This document shows, piece after piece, positions 34,579 through 43,026 of a stretch of DNA of 64,000 nucleotides. The DNA is taken from positions 868,001 through 932,000 of the forward strand of contig LT608311.1 of the NCBI GenBank assembly GCA_900095875.1, written 5' to 3'. The position numbers were made by a program, and so were the translations under genes. The notes beneath the pieces are model-generated. The model saw nothing but the letters and a program-made list of their open reading frames with translations. It ran no database searches and had not been told where the DNA came from. Every line of letters starts with the position of its first letter. The stretch's first letter is position 1. This stretch comes from Caecibacter massiliensis. Lineage in GTDB: Bacteria > Bacillota > Negativicutes > Veillonellales > Megasphaeraceae.

Positions 34579-36257
34579 ATGACACAGATACTTTTAATCT
34601 CCCCGTCAGAAATGCTTGCAGAACAGATGAAAACTATTGCTGAGGAACGCGGCATAGGAATTGAAACTTGTACAGCAATTCTTGAAGAAGCAGAAAGTAT
34701 TGCTATCGATGCAATAAAAAGAGGCATCAAGGTTATCATCAGTCGTAGTGGCATGGCCTTTTTATTAAAACAGAAATGCCATATTCCCGTTGTAGATACA
34801 AAGCTGACCAGCGGCAGTTATATCAATGCGTTTGAAAAAATCCGTATGGTCAATGGTCCAGTAGCATTTTTCTCTATCGATAAAATTCAAGATAACGTTC
34901 GATCTCTTTGCTATTTTCTTCATGTGGACGCCAACTACTACTATTTCAAGGATACGGAAGGTGCCCAGGCCGCCGTTAAGCAGGCCATAAAAGACGGTAA
35001 TATCTTCGGTGTTGGCGGCGTCCTGACAAAAAAATTTGCAGAGAAATTGCAACTGGATTACTATACGTTGGAAAATACGCGGGAAGACATTGAAACGGCT
35101 TTGGATACGGCTCAGCAAATTCTACAATCCGTTTTTCAGTCCTGCAAAATGGCAATAAAGAATTAGATGAACTGATGAAAATCGGCAACGTGATCATCAA
35201 CACCAACCGTGTTCCTATTATTGTCGATGGAGAAATAGAAGGCGTCGTCGCTACCTTCCGGGACATAGAATCTATCAAAAACAGCGAACAGAAAATCCGC
35301 AGCAGCCTCCATCGCAAAGGGTTGGCTTCCCGCTATCGTTTTGCCGATATGATTGGAGAATCCCGCGCTATCCGCCGTGCCATCCGCATCGCCAAAAGCT
35401 ATGCCCATACGAATTCCAATATTTTAATATCTGGTGAAATCGGAACAGGAAAAGAAATGTTCGCTCATGCGATTCACCATGAAAGCAACCGCCGCAATAA
35501 GCCATTTGTTACCATCAACTGTACTAATTATTCATCACAAGCGTTACAAGCCGATCTCCTCGGGTATGAAAACGGTTTTTCCCCCTTTGGTATCAAAGGG
35601 AGTAAAGAAGGGGCATTTGAACTGGCTCATGGAGGTACGTTGTTTCTTGATAAAATAGGAGATTCCCCACTAGAAGTCCAGTCCTTATTGGCCCGAATTA
35701 TTGATGCCAAAGAGGTACGACGGATTGGCGGCGACAAGGTCATCCCCATTGATGTCCGCATCATTGCTTCCACCAGTCATAATCTGACTAAAGATGCCAG
35801 CCAGGGCCACTTCCTAGAAGAACTCATGTATTCACTCAGTGTGCTTACTTTGCACATTCCTTCTCTTCATGAAAGGGACATGGATTATGTACTATTTTGT
35901 GATACCTGGTTTCATCGCAATTTTGGAGCCGATTACGTTCTATACAAAAAAAAGATTGATATTATCGTTCACTATTTCCAAGGATATGAGTGGAAAGGAA
36001 ACATCCGCCAACTATCGAATATAATAGAACGGATCAGTGTCTTGTTAAAAAATGATATGACCGTAGAGGAAATCATATCCACTCTGCCCCATGGAGGAAA
36101 CGAACTGATTCGGAATCAGAATGTAACATTAGGCAAATGGACTCGCTCATCTATTGTCGAAGCATTGACAGCCAGTCATCTTAATATATCCAGAACTGCC
36201 CGAATGTTGAATTGCAGCCGCAGTACATTATATAAAAAGATGAAGGATATAAATTAA
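34579..36257 (+). pseudogene. PrpR-type sigma-54 regulator, broken by PAS deletion and degenerate motor
   Basis: The N-terminal 195-codon frame (34579-35166) is a PrpR_N sensor domain (DTKLTSGSYINAFEKIRMVN, GVGGVLTKKFAEKL). At about 35140 the frame changes into the end of a PAS domain (VLQNGNKELDELMKIGNVII, then EGVVATFRDIE) and the AAA+ motor to 36257; most of the PAS domain is missing. In the motor, Walker A is GEIGTGKE, the GAFTGA loop that contacts sigma-54 is replaced (YENGFSPFGIKG), and Walker B reads FLDKIGDS instead of FLDEIGE. The Fis-type HTH at the end is intact (LNISRTARMLNCSRSTLYKK). It cannot be a working sigma-54 activator; a DNA-binding remnant from the second frame is conceivable. 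Confidence 0.82.
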
Positions 36258-36274
36258 AAGCCCCAAAACAAAAT

Positions 36275-36934
36275 TTGACAGATACAAAATTGCCCTCTTT
36301 CACCAGAGACCAAATTTTATCCTTGCTAGGAATCCCACTCATGTTATTACTTATGATTGGGTTCAAAGTAAATATCGGTCTGGCTGCATTCTTTGCTTCT
36401 GCTATTCTCGTTTTATGTGGCGTAGCTAAAGATGGAGAAGCCCTGAAAGCACTGCCATGGAGCACAATTATCATGGTTGTTGCCGTCGGTGCCCTACTTG
36501 GAGTAGTTAACAAAGTAGGCGGTATCAAGCTTATGAGTTCTGCTATTTCTTCTATTATGACCAGCAGTACAGCTGTACCTCTCATGGGTATCTCTGCTGG
36601 TTTGCTCAGCCTGGTCAGTTCGGCACTGGCCGTTGTCTACCCGACCATGATGCCTATGTGTCCTGATATTGCCGCCCAGGTAGGTGGAGTCAGTCCTGTT
36701 GCACTAATGGCGGCTGTTGGTGGCGGCGGTTCACTCGCCGGTCTTTCTCCTATGTCAACAGGCGGTGCCTTGATTCTGGCAGCATTAGGAACAAACTTAG
36801 ACAATTTCACCTCTACGCAGCAAACAAAGGTATTTGTCAAATTGTTAATTTTTGCCGGCGGTGCCTTAGTCCTGCTTGCTATTATATCAGGTCTGACCTA
36901 TGGTCCTATTGCCGACATGCTATATCACAGCTAA
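36275..36934 (+). pseudogene. C-terminal half of a dicarboxylate-type permease (MatC/SLC13-like)
   Basis: 219 residues from TTG 36275, all membrane: VNIGLAAFFASAILVLCGVA, IIMVVAVGALLGVVNKVGGI, LMGISAGLLSLVSSALAVVY, LMAAVGGGGSLAGLSPMSTG, and a final hydrophobic helix. This matches the second half of ~430-residue MatC/SLC13-type carriers; the first half is absent. The frame runs open into the end of the regulator gene just upstream, which marks a deletion junction. It may be non-functional. PrpR-type regulators often control neighbouring organic-acid transporters, so these two probably belonged together. Confidence 0.7.
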
Positions 36935-36970
36935 CTTCCTATGCATGCATCCCATACGCTGTACACACAT

Positions 36971-37018
36971 TAACGAAAAACGCGTATCAGTCAATGGCTG
37001 GTACGCGTTTTTCCGTTA
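36971..37018. terminator. Bidirectional terminator
   Basis: The stem TAACGAAAAACGCGTA pairs with TACGCGTTTTTCCGTTA (near perfect), between the convergent permease remnant and the antiporter gene. Confidence 0.82.
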
Positions 37019-37031
37019 GTATATATTCTTC

Positions 37032-38447
37032 TTACATGATGAATCCGCAGACAACATATAATACCATAGAGACGCAGGCAAAGCCTAATACATAAGGCAT
37101 CTGTGTCTTGATATGGTCCATGATGTTACAGCCCGATGTAGCGCAGGACATGATGGTCGTATCAGAAATAGGCGAGGCATGGTCACCAAAAATGGATCCG
37201 CCAAACATGGCTCCTGCCGTAAGAGGAATGCTTACACCCATATTAATCGCCATAGGGAGGGCAATAACGGCCATGATAGCCATTGTCCCCATGGATGTCC
37301 CCGTTGCAAAAGACAAAATCATGGCGATGATGAATGTCAGAAGCGGCAGGAGAGACGGTGTAAGGAACTGCATAAAGATAGACGACAAGTAGGCACCGGT
37401 TCCCAGCTGTTTTACCAGAGGGCCCAATGTAAAAGCCAGGCACAGGATGGTGGCAATGCCAAACATGGTGCACATGCCTTTCAGTATTTCACTGGTCAAT
37501 TCTTCCAGAGTAAATACTTTTTCCACAAGGCACATGACGGAAATAGAAAGTACGGATAAGACCGATCCCCAGAGCAATGCCTGCATGCCAGCGCCTTTGG
37601 TGAGGTTGCCCGAACCGGTTACGTAGAGGACACCGATAATGGTCACAATCATGACGACAATGGGCACAATCATGTTGGCCAGATGCGGTTTTGCTTTAGG
37701 CGCCAATTTAGTCGCATCCTGGGAAGCATTGGCAGCTACATGGGACGGATCATCAAGAGAGCCCGTCTGAGACGCCCGTTCTTCCGCTTTTTTCATCGGT
37801 CCGAAATCGACAGGAGCCAGGCAGGAAATCAGGGCAAAAACGACAGCTATAATACAATAAAAATTCAAAGGAATGGACTGAAACAGAACAGTAATGGCCT
37901 GATCGGCAGGAACGCCGCCCGATGTCAGATAGCCTGTCATCGCTCCAAGCCAGCCACTGAGTGGCAGCAATACGCACCAAGGTGTCGATGTGGTATGAAT
38001 GAGAAATGCCGCTTTTTCATGAGACACTTTCATGCTGTCATTGAGGGGTCGGGCAATAGACCCTGTGACCATACAGCTCAGCGAGCCGGACGTGAAGATG
38101 ACAATCCCCAGAAGCCAGGTAAAAAAGGCTGCCGCTTTTTTGGAACGGATGATGCTCTTTTTGCGGACCATAATATCGACGAAACCTTCGATACCGCCGG
38201 ACCGTTCAATGAGATAGAGCATCGCCCCAATCAGGAGCAGGGACATGATAACAATCGTATTGCCATTGCTGGCAAAGGTCTTTACGACATTATAAAAGGT
38301 TGCATTAATCCCCGTAAAAATATCCGGACTGAGCGTCATGCTTGCCATGAAAATCCCGACCAGGAGAGCGATAAACACATTTCGTATAGCCAGAGCCAGT
38401 ACAATTGTCACTAGCGGTGGTATAACTGATAGAAAACCATATTCCAT
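37032..38447 (-). CDS. Na+/H+ antiporter NhaC family protein
   Basis: A 471-residue inner-membrane protein with about 11-12 hydrophobic segments. Family marks: SVIPPLVTIVLALAIRNVFI, LIGAMLYLIERSGGIEGF, FTSGSLSCMVTGSIARPLND, and GAMFGGSIFGDHASPISDTT, the last typical of NhaC. Members exchange Na+ for H+ or, in some cases, amino acids. It follows an acyl-amino-acid deacylase gene at 19 bp in the same orientation, so the pair is an operon; transport of the deacylase substrate or product is possible (inference). Confidence 0.9.
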   Translation of the reverse strand: MEYGFLSVIPPLVTIVLALAIRNVFIALLVGIFMASMTLSPDIFTGINATFYNVVKTFASNGNTIVIMSLLLIGAMLYLIERSGGIEGFVDIMVRKKSIIRSKKAAAFFTWLLGIVIFTSGSLSCMVTGSIARPLNDSMKVSHEKAAFLIHTTSTPWCVLLPLSGWLGAMTGYLTSGGVPADQAITVLFQSIPLNFYCIIAVVFALISCLAPVDFGPMKKAEERASQTGSLDDPSHVAANASQDATKLAPKAKPHLANMIVPIVVMIVTIIGVLYVTGSGNLTKGAGMQALLWGSVLSVLSISVMCLVEKVFTLEELTSEILKGMCTMFGIATILCLAFTLGPLVKQLGTGAYLSSIFMQFLTPSLLPLLTFIIAMILSFATGTSMGTMAIMAVIALPMAINMGVSIPLTAGAMFGGSIFGDHASPISDTTIMSCATSGCNIMDHIKTQMPYVLGFACVSMVLYVVCGFIM

Positions 38448-38466
38448 ACTATATTTCCCCCTTAAA

Positions 38467-39828
38467 TTATTTACGGACGGAACGTCCCAGATGCCACTGG
38501 GTCACCTGACAATCCTGGGCTGCCACCTGGCCGCCGAGCAGGACATGTGAAATCCCCCTGCCCGGCAGAACCGGATTCTCAAAGGTCGCTCCGTCGGCAA
38601 TGACGTGAGGATTAAAAATGACAACATCGGCATCAGATCCGGCTGCCAGATTTCCCTTGTGGGAAATACCCATGCGCGCCGCCGGCATAGCCGTCATTTT
38701 GCGGACGGCTTCGTACAAGGAGAGTTTTCCTGTGCGGACAAACTGGCTGAATACGCGGGGAAATGCTCCGGCTGCACGGGGATGGCCCTGCCCATGATTC
38801 AGAATACCATCGCTGCCAATCATGACACCGGGATTGCAAAGTGCCATATCAACTTCCTGCTCTTTCATGACATAACAGACGGTGAGATATTCCGGGTGGG
38901 TCCGGCGCACTTCTTCAAACATCGCCTTCGTACAGCGCCGTCCCTGATAAGTTCCTTCACAAATCTGCACCACATCATAATCGCAATGGTATCTCTGAAG
39001 CCACCCATCATCATACGTCGTCGAACCGATTGCCGTAGAAAAGGCATAATAGGGATAGCAGTCACAGGTCACGTCGAGACCGTTCAGGCGATAGGTATCG
39101 ATCATCTGCAAAAACTCTTCCATCTGACCGAATGCCGCCATGGATCCGATGTGGGACACTTCCGCCGGCAGTCCCAGTTCGCAGGCCACATCAAGAAATT
39201 CCCGGCCCGCTGCAAATATGCCTGCCGCATCATCCCGGACATGGGCTGCGATAAGTCGCCGGTCTGACACGCAGGTCCGGGCCGTCGTCACAAATTCCCG
39301 GCGGTCGATTCCTGGCACATAGCGCATCCCATAGGAAATACCAAAGCAGCCAGCATCCAGTGCCTGCCGACAAAGCGGCACCATGGCCTGCAGTTCATCA
39401 TCTGTCACATGACTGTACTTATCCGTATGACCGACAGCTTCCCGGAGCCAGCTGTGCCCGACCAGGAGAGCCACATTAACGGGAGCTCCATCGCGGTCCA
39501 CGATATCCAGATACTGTATAGGATTATAGCGGTTAACACCACATTCACCGCCCAGGACCGTCGTCACACCCATGCGCAGCATACAGCCGAAAATGGCGTT
39601 GTTTTCGTTCTGTTCCAGAGTGCCCTGGGGCGTTACAAAATCTTCATGCATGTGGATGTCGATAAAGCCCGGAGATACGACCTGACCTGCCGCATCAATG
39701 ATCGTATCGGCTTCCGGTTCCTCCGTTGTCACACCCAGCACGTGATCATCCTCCAGCACTAGATTCAGTTTCGCCTGTACCGCATTAGCCGGATCAATGA
39801 GAAGGCCATTTTTAATCAGGGTTTTCAA
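38467..39828 (-). CDS. N-acyl-D-amino-acid deacylase-like amidohydrolase
   Basis: 453 residues from TTG 39828 (MKTLIKNGLLIDPANAVQ), which aligns with the family start and has GGGAAAGAA upstream; ATG 39864 is the alternative. Amidohydrolase TIM barrel with an N-terminal beta-sandwich: GFIDIHMHEDF (metal His pair), GECGVNRYNP, ISYGMRYVPG, HVRDDAAG, EVSHIGSMAAFG, and MIGSDGILNHGQGHPRAAGA. The D-aminoacylase / dihydroorotase-like group removes acyl groups from N-acyl amino acids or related imides. First gene of an operon with the NhaC-type antiporter. Confidence 0.85.
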   Translation of the reverse strand: MKTLIKNGLLIDPANAVQAKLNLVLEDDHVLGVTTEEPEADTIIDAAGQVVSPGFIDIHMHEDFVTPQGTLEQNENNAIFGCMLRMGVTTVLGGECGVNRYNPIQYLDIVDRDGAPVNVALLVGHSWLREAVGHTDKYSHVTDDELQAMVPLCRQALDAGCFGISYGMRYVPGIDRREFVTTARTCVSDRRLIAAHVRDDAAGIFAAGREFLDVACELGLPAEVSHIGSMAAFGQMEEFLQMIDTYRLNGLDVTCDCYPYYAFSTAIGSTTYDDGWLQRYHCDYDVVQICEGTYQGRRCTKAMFEEVRRTHPEYLTVCYVMKEQEVDMALCNPGVMIGSDGILNHGQGHPRAAGAFPRVFSQFVRTGKLSLYEAVRKMTAMPAARMGISHKGNLAAGSDADVVIFNPHVIADGATFENPVLPGRGISHVLLGGQVAAQDCQVTQWHLGRSVRK

Positions 39829-40062
39829 AAAATCACATTCTTTCCCAGAAAACACGATGCGCATTAAAAACGATAATGATTCAATCGTGTTTATATATAT
39901 TTTTTCATTTATAAGCCTTGAAATTATTTTTATCTTAGCACGTATCACGTTTTATGACAATAAAAAATGCCCCCCAATGGCGATAAAAAAATACGATGCA
40001 CTCAATCAAAAAACTGAATGAATATAATTCCTGGCAGAAGCAGATTATTCCACATACACAAT

Positions 40063-40096
40063 AAAAAAGGTTTCCAGTAAATCTACTGAAAACCTT
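40063..40096 (-). terminator. Rho-independent terminator of tRNA cluster
   Basis: The stem AAGGTTTCCAGTA pairs with TACTGAAAACCTT and is followed on the minus strand by a T-run, 11 bp after tRNA-Leu. Confidence 0.82.
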
Positions 40097-40106
40097 CGCT
40101 ATCTGT

Positions 40107-40192
40107 TGGTGCGGTCGATGGGACTTGAACCCATATGAACTTACGTTCACTACCCCCTCAAAGTAGCGCGTCTGCCATTCCGCCACGACCGC
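40107..40192 (-). tRNA. tRNA-Leu (GAG)
   Basis: An 86-nt class II tRNA with a long variable arm and encoded CCA. The acceptor GCGGTCG pairs with CGACCGC. The anticodon loop TTGAGGG gives GAG (reads CUC/CUU). The T-arm is GGGTTCAAGTCCC. Confidence 0.92.
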
Positions 40193-40207
40193 ATATGAAA
40201 TTGTTTG

Positions 40208-40283
40208 TGGTGCTCAGGGACGGAATTGAACCGCCGACACGGGGATTTTCAGTCCCCTGCTCTACCGACTGAGCTACCTGAGC
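40208..40283 (-). tRNA. tRNA-Phe (GAA)
   Basis: A 76-nt cloverleaf with encoded CCA. The acceptor GCTCAGG pairs with CCTGAGC; the anticodon stem-loop GGGGACTGAAAATCCCC gives GAA; the T-arm carries GGTTCAATTCC. Middle gene of a three-tRNA transcript. Confidence 0.94.
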
Positions 40284-40288
40284 GAATA

Positions 40289-40365
40289 TGGCGACCTCGA
40301 TCGGATTTGAACCGACGATCTTCGCCGTGACAGGGCGACATGTTAAACCGCTACACCACGAGGCC
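40289..40365 (-). tRNA. tRNA-Asp (GTC)
   Basis: A 77-nt cloverleaf with encoded CCA. The acceptor GGCCTCG pairs with CGAGGTC (one G:T). The anticodon stem-loop TCGCCCTGTCACGGCGA gives GTC; the T-arm is CGGTTCAAATCCG. First gene of the tRNA cluster. Confidence 0.94.
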
Positions 40366-40410
40366 GTTTCCACTTCCAGTTCCGAGGCCTGAGTGCCTCG
40401 AACAAAAAGA

Positions 40411-40439
40411 ATTGTATCATGTATCGCGCACTTTGGCAA
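40411..40439 (-). promoter_or_regulatory. Promoter of tRNA-Asp/Phe/Leu cluster
   Basis: TTGCCA (40439-40434), a 17-bp spacer, TACAAT (40416-40411). A small perfect hairpin CGAGGC/GCCTCG lies in the leader (40384-40401). Confidence 0.75.
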
Positions 40440-40608
40440 GTACTTTTTTTAGTTTTTTTCATTTTTTTGGTGAAAAGAACCATTTTTCCTCTAGGTAAAG
40501 AACTTATAATGATGTATAATAAGGACGGTCCGCTATTTACAGGATTCTTACATGAAGTACCCGGACTTTTTACAAATAGATATTACGTCAGAAAGGCAGC
40601 GTCATCCT

Positions 40609-42471
40609 ATGTTAGGTTTTCACAAAAAACGTCCTGCACCTTCATGCAGGAAAAATCAGGATTCTTCAATGGCCAGGGGCAATACCGGACGCCAGATTTT
40701 CTACCTTATTTGTATCTTTGCCGTCATATATGCATTATGCTTCCAATGGGAGCTTCTCGTGTCACTAGGCCTGGGTGAAGATAACATCGAAGATATGACC
40801 TTCGGCCTCATACCGGCCGTTGCCGCCGTTACGTTATCGTTGGCTTTATACTGGAAACACCTGACTCTTTCAGCCATCCTCCCCAATGCCATCATTGGCA
40901 TTTCCTGGATTATAACAGGTCCCGTACTGAGTTATAATACATTATTAAATAGTAATACCGTCTATTTAAACAATATTTATGACATTTATGTGGGGCTGTA
41001 TTTTTTTGCTATTTTGTTTTGCCTTTCTATGGCATTGCGCCAATATGCCCCACCAAAAGTGCAGATGGTTCTCATGACACTGATCCAGCTTTTGGCCATT
41101 TCGGTCATCGTCCTGCAATGGGGATATTATTATCTTTATCATTCCTCCATCACCACATCGGGCGCCCTTCTGATTTTTCAGACCGGCCCTGCGGAAGTAA
41201 AGGAATATTTCGGTTCCCTCGGTTTGGGTAATATGCTGCTCGCTCTTTTCTTTGTAGCAGCCCTGATTGCCTTTTTTGTCATCTGCCAGTATCTGCAGCA
41301 GCCATTACCTCGCACGACGTTATACCGCAAAGTATTGCCACTGCTCTCACTGGTCATTGTGCTGCCTTCCATCGGCGCCCTGGGAGAAGAAATTTTTCCG
41401 GAATGCTTCCCCATCCGTACCTTCCTGGATACTCATGATTATATGGAACGGTCCGCACTCTATGCCGAGAACCACTCCAGCAAATTTGCCAATCTCCAGG
41501 CAGTCCAACTGAGTCCGGCGCAGTATCCCGATACAATCATCGTCGTCATCGGTGAATCGGAAACGCGGACACTCATGAATGCCTATAATCCGGATCATGT
41601 TCCCAACACGCCCTGGCTGACGTCAGAAAAAAGCAATCCCCGTTTTACCTTGTTTAACAACGCTTACGCCTGTGTCTGGTATACCGTCCCCGTTCTGGAA
41701 CATGCCCTGACAGAATCTAATTTCTATAATAATAAGGAATTTAACCAGTCTATTTCTATCATTGACATGGCAAAAAAAGCCGGGTATAAAACGTACTGGT
41801 TCAGCAACCAGGGATCTGTCGGCGTCGCCGATACGCCCATCACCCTGGTTGCCAATACAGCCGACGTATCCGAATGGGTAGACCGGGATCTCAAAGAATC
41901 GACCCATGACGAAGCCCTGCTGAAATTCCTCAATCAGGTAAATCCCGATGAAAAGAATTTCATTGTCCTCCACATTATGGGCAGCCATATCGAATACCGC
42001 AACCGGTACCCGGCAGAATTCCAGCACTTCAACGATGGTAAGATCAATGAAGAAGCCGATTTTGACAACACCGTTCTCTATACGGACTGGATTCTCCAGC
42101 AGATTTATGATTATGGCCGTCAGAATCTGAACCTCGATGCCATGATTTACTTCTCCGACCACGGTTCCGATCCGGACGTAGCCCGTGCCCCGGACGGCTC
42201 CAGCTTTAAAGTCCTCCGCATCCCTATGTTCGTCTACTTATCAGACGCTTATACGGCGCGGAATCCGCAAATCACCCGCACCGTCAAAGAGCACCAGAAT
42301 GCGTATTTTACTAATGATCTGGAATATGAATTTATCTGCGGCATCCTCAATATGCAGTCGCCCAGCTACGACCCGTCGTGGAGCCTCGCTTCTGATCAGT
42401 GGCATCTGGAACGTCAGGACCTGCGTACCCGCTTTGGCCGGGACAGCCTGATGGATGATACGGAATATTAG
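40609..42471 (+). CDS. Phosphoethanolamine transferase / sulfatase-family membrane enzyme
   Basis: About 620 residues from ATG 40609 (MLGFHKKRPAPS; GAAAGGC upstream), with ATG 40552 as an alternative. Five hydrophobic segments lie in the first ~240 residues (FYLICIFAVIYALCFQWELL onward), followed by an extracytoplasmic alkaline-phosphatase-fold domain. Catalytic features: VVIGESETR (metal Glu), a Thr nucleophile region ACVWYTVPVLEHALTESN, HIMGSHIEYRNRYP, and YFSDHGSDPD (metal Asp-His). This matches EptA/CptA-type transferases that add phosphoethanolamine to lipid A or other glycans, fitting a diderm Firmicute. TATAAT boxes at 40505 and 40515 lie upstream. Confidence 0.85.
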   Translation: MLGFHKKRPAPSCRKNQDSSMARGNTGRQIFYLICIFAVIYALCFQWELLVSLGLGEDNIEDMTFGLIPAVAAVTLSLALYWKHLTLSAILPNAIIGISWIITGPVLSYNTLLNSNTVYLNNIYDIYVGLYFFAILFCLSMALRQYAPPKVQMVLMTLIQLLAISVIVLQWGYYYLYHSSITTSGALLIFQTGPAEVKEYFGSLGLGNMLLALFFVAALIAFFVICQYLQQPLPRTTLYRKVLPLLSLVIVLPSIGALGEEIFPECFPIRTFLDTHDYMERSALYAENHSSKFANLQAVQLSPAQYPDTIIVVIGESETRTLMNAYNPDHVPNTPWLTSEKSNPRFTLFNNAYACVWYTVPVLEHALTESNFYNNKEFNQSISIIDMAKKAGYKTYWFSNQGSVGVADTPITLVANTADVSEWVDRDLKESTHDEALLKFLNQVNPDEKNFIVLHIMGSHIEYRNRYPAEFQHFNDGKINEEADFDNTVLYTDWILQQIYDYGRQNLNLDAMIYFSDHGSDPDVARAPDGSSFKVLRIPMFVYLSDAYTARNPQITRTVKEHQNAYFTNDLEYEFICGILNMQSPSYDPSWSLASDQWHLERQDLRTRFGRDSLMDDTEY

Positions 42472-42503
42472 AATTCTGGCAGGGTGATGATACAACGCCC
42501 AGT

Positions 42504-42555
42504 TTGACAAAAATCCGAAATCGTATTACTATGATAATAATACGGTTTCGGATTT
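42504..42555 (+). promoter_or_regulatory. Promoter and 17-bp inverted-repeat operator of MarR/MATE operon
   Basis: TTGACA (42504-42509), a 17-bp spacer, TACTAT (42527-42532). The arms 42511-42527 (AAATCCGAAATCGTATT) and 42539-42555 are complementary with one mismatch and cover the spacer and -10, as expected for a MarR autorepressor site. T-rich sequence after the right arm means it might also end transcripts from the upstream transferase gene. Confidence 0.75.
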
Positions 42556-42577
42556 TATTTTTTAGAAAGGATTTATT

Positions 42578-43015
42578 ATGCCCCATCACACAACAGAAAT
42601 GCGCCAGCTTATCCTGGCATTCAACCGGATTGACAATGTCTACTATCAGTTTGCCCGCAACAGTTCCATTGGGGAAAACAAGCTCATCCTGCTTTATGCA
42701 CTGAATGATGGACAGGGCCATTCCCAGAAAGAAATCAGCGAAAACTGGTTACTACCCCGGACTACGGTCAATTCCATCATAAAAGATTTAGAACGGGACG
42801 AGCTGATTACGCAGGCAGCGATTCCCGGCAAACGACGTGAAAAGAAAATCTGGCTTACAGATAAGGGCATCGCTTACGCCAATGAAGCCTTAAAAGTCAT
42901 GTACCAGTGTGAATCCGGGGCTCTGGACGCGGTATTGCAAGTATATCCTTCTTTTGTAAACAGCATGAAGTGTTTCAGCCGGGAGCTGGAACAGCGTTTA
43001 AAAGACATGCCGTAA
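42578..43015 (+). CDS. MarR-family transcriptional regulator
   Basis: A 145-residue winged-HTH repressor: LYALNDGQGHSQKEISENWL, recognition helix region PRTTVNSIIKDLERDELI, and a beta wing with RREKKIWLTDKG. It binds its own promoter as a dimer (see the operator at 42511-42555) and is released by a phenolic or antibiotic ligand in typical family members. The stop lies 11 bp before the MATE gene, which is probably its main target. Confidence 0.92.
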   Translation: MPHHTTEMRQLILAFNRIDNVYYQFARNSSIGENKLILLYALNDGQGHSQKEISENWLLPRTTVNSIIKDLERDELITQAAIPGKRREKKIWLTDKGIAYANEALKVMYQCESGALDAVLQVYPSFVNSMKCFSRELEQRLKDMP

Positions 43016-43026
43016 AGGTATCCCCT

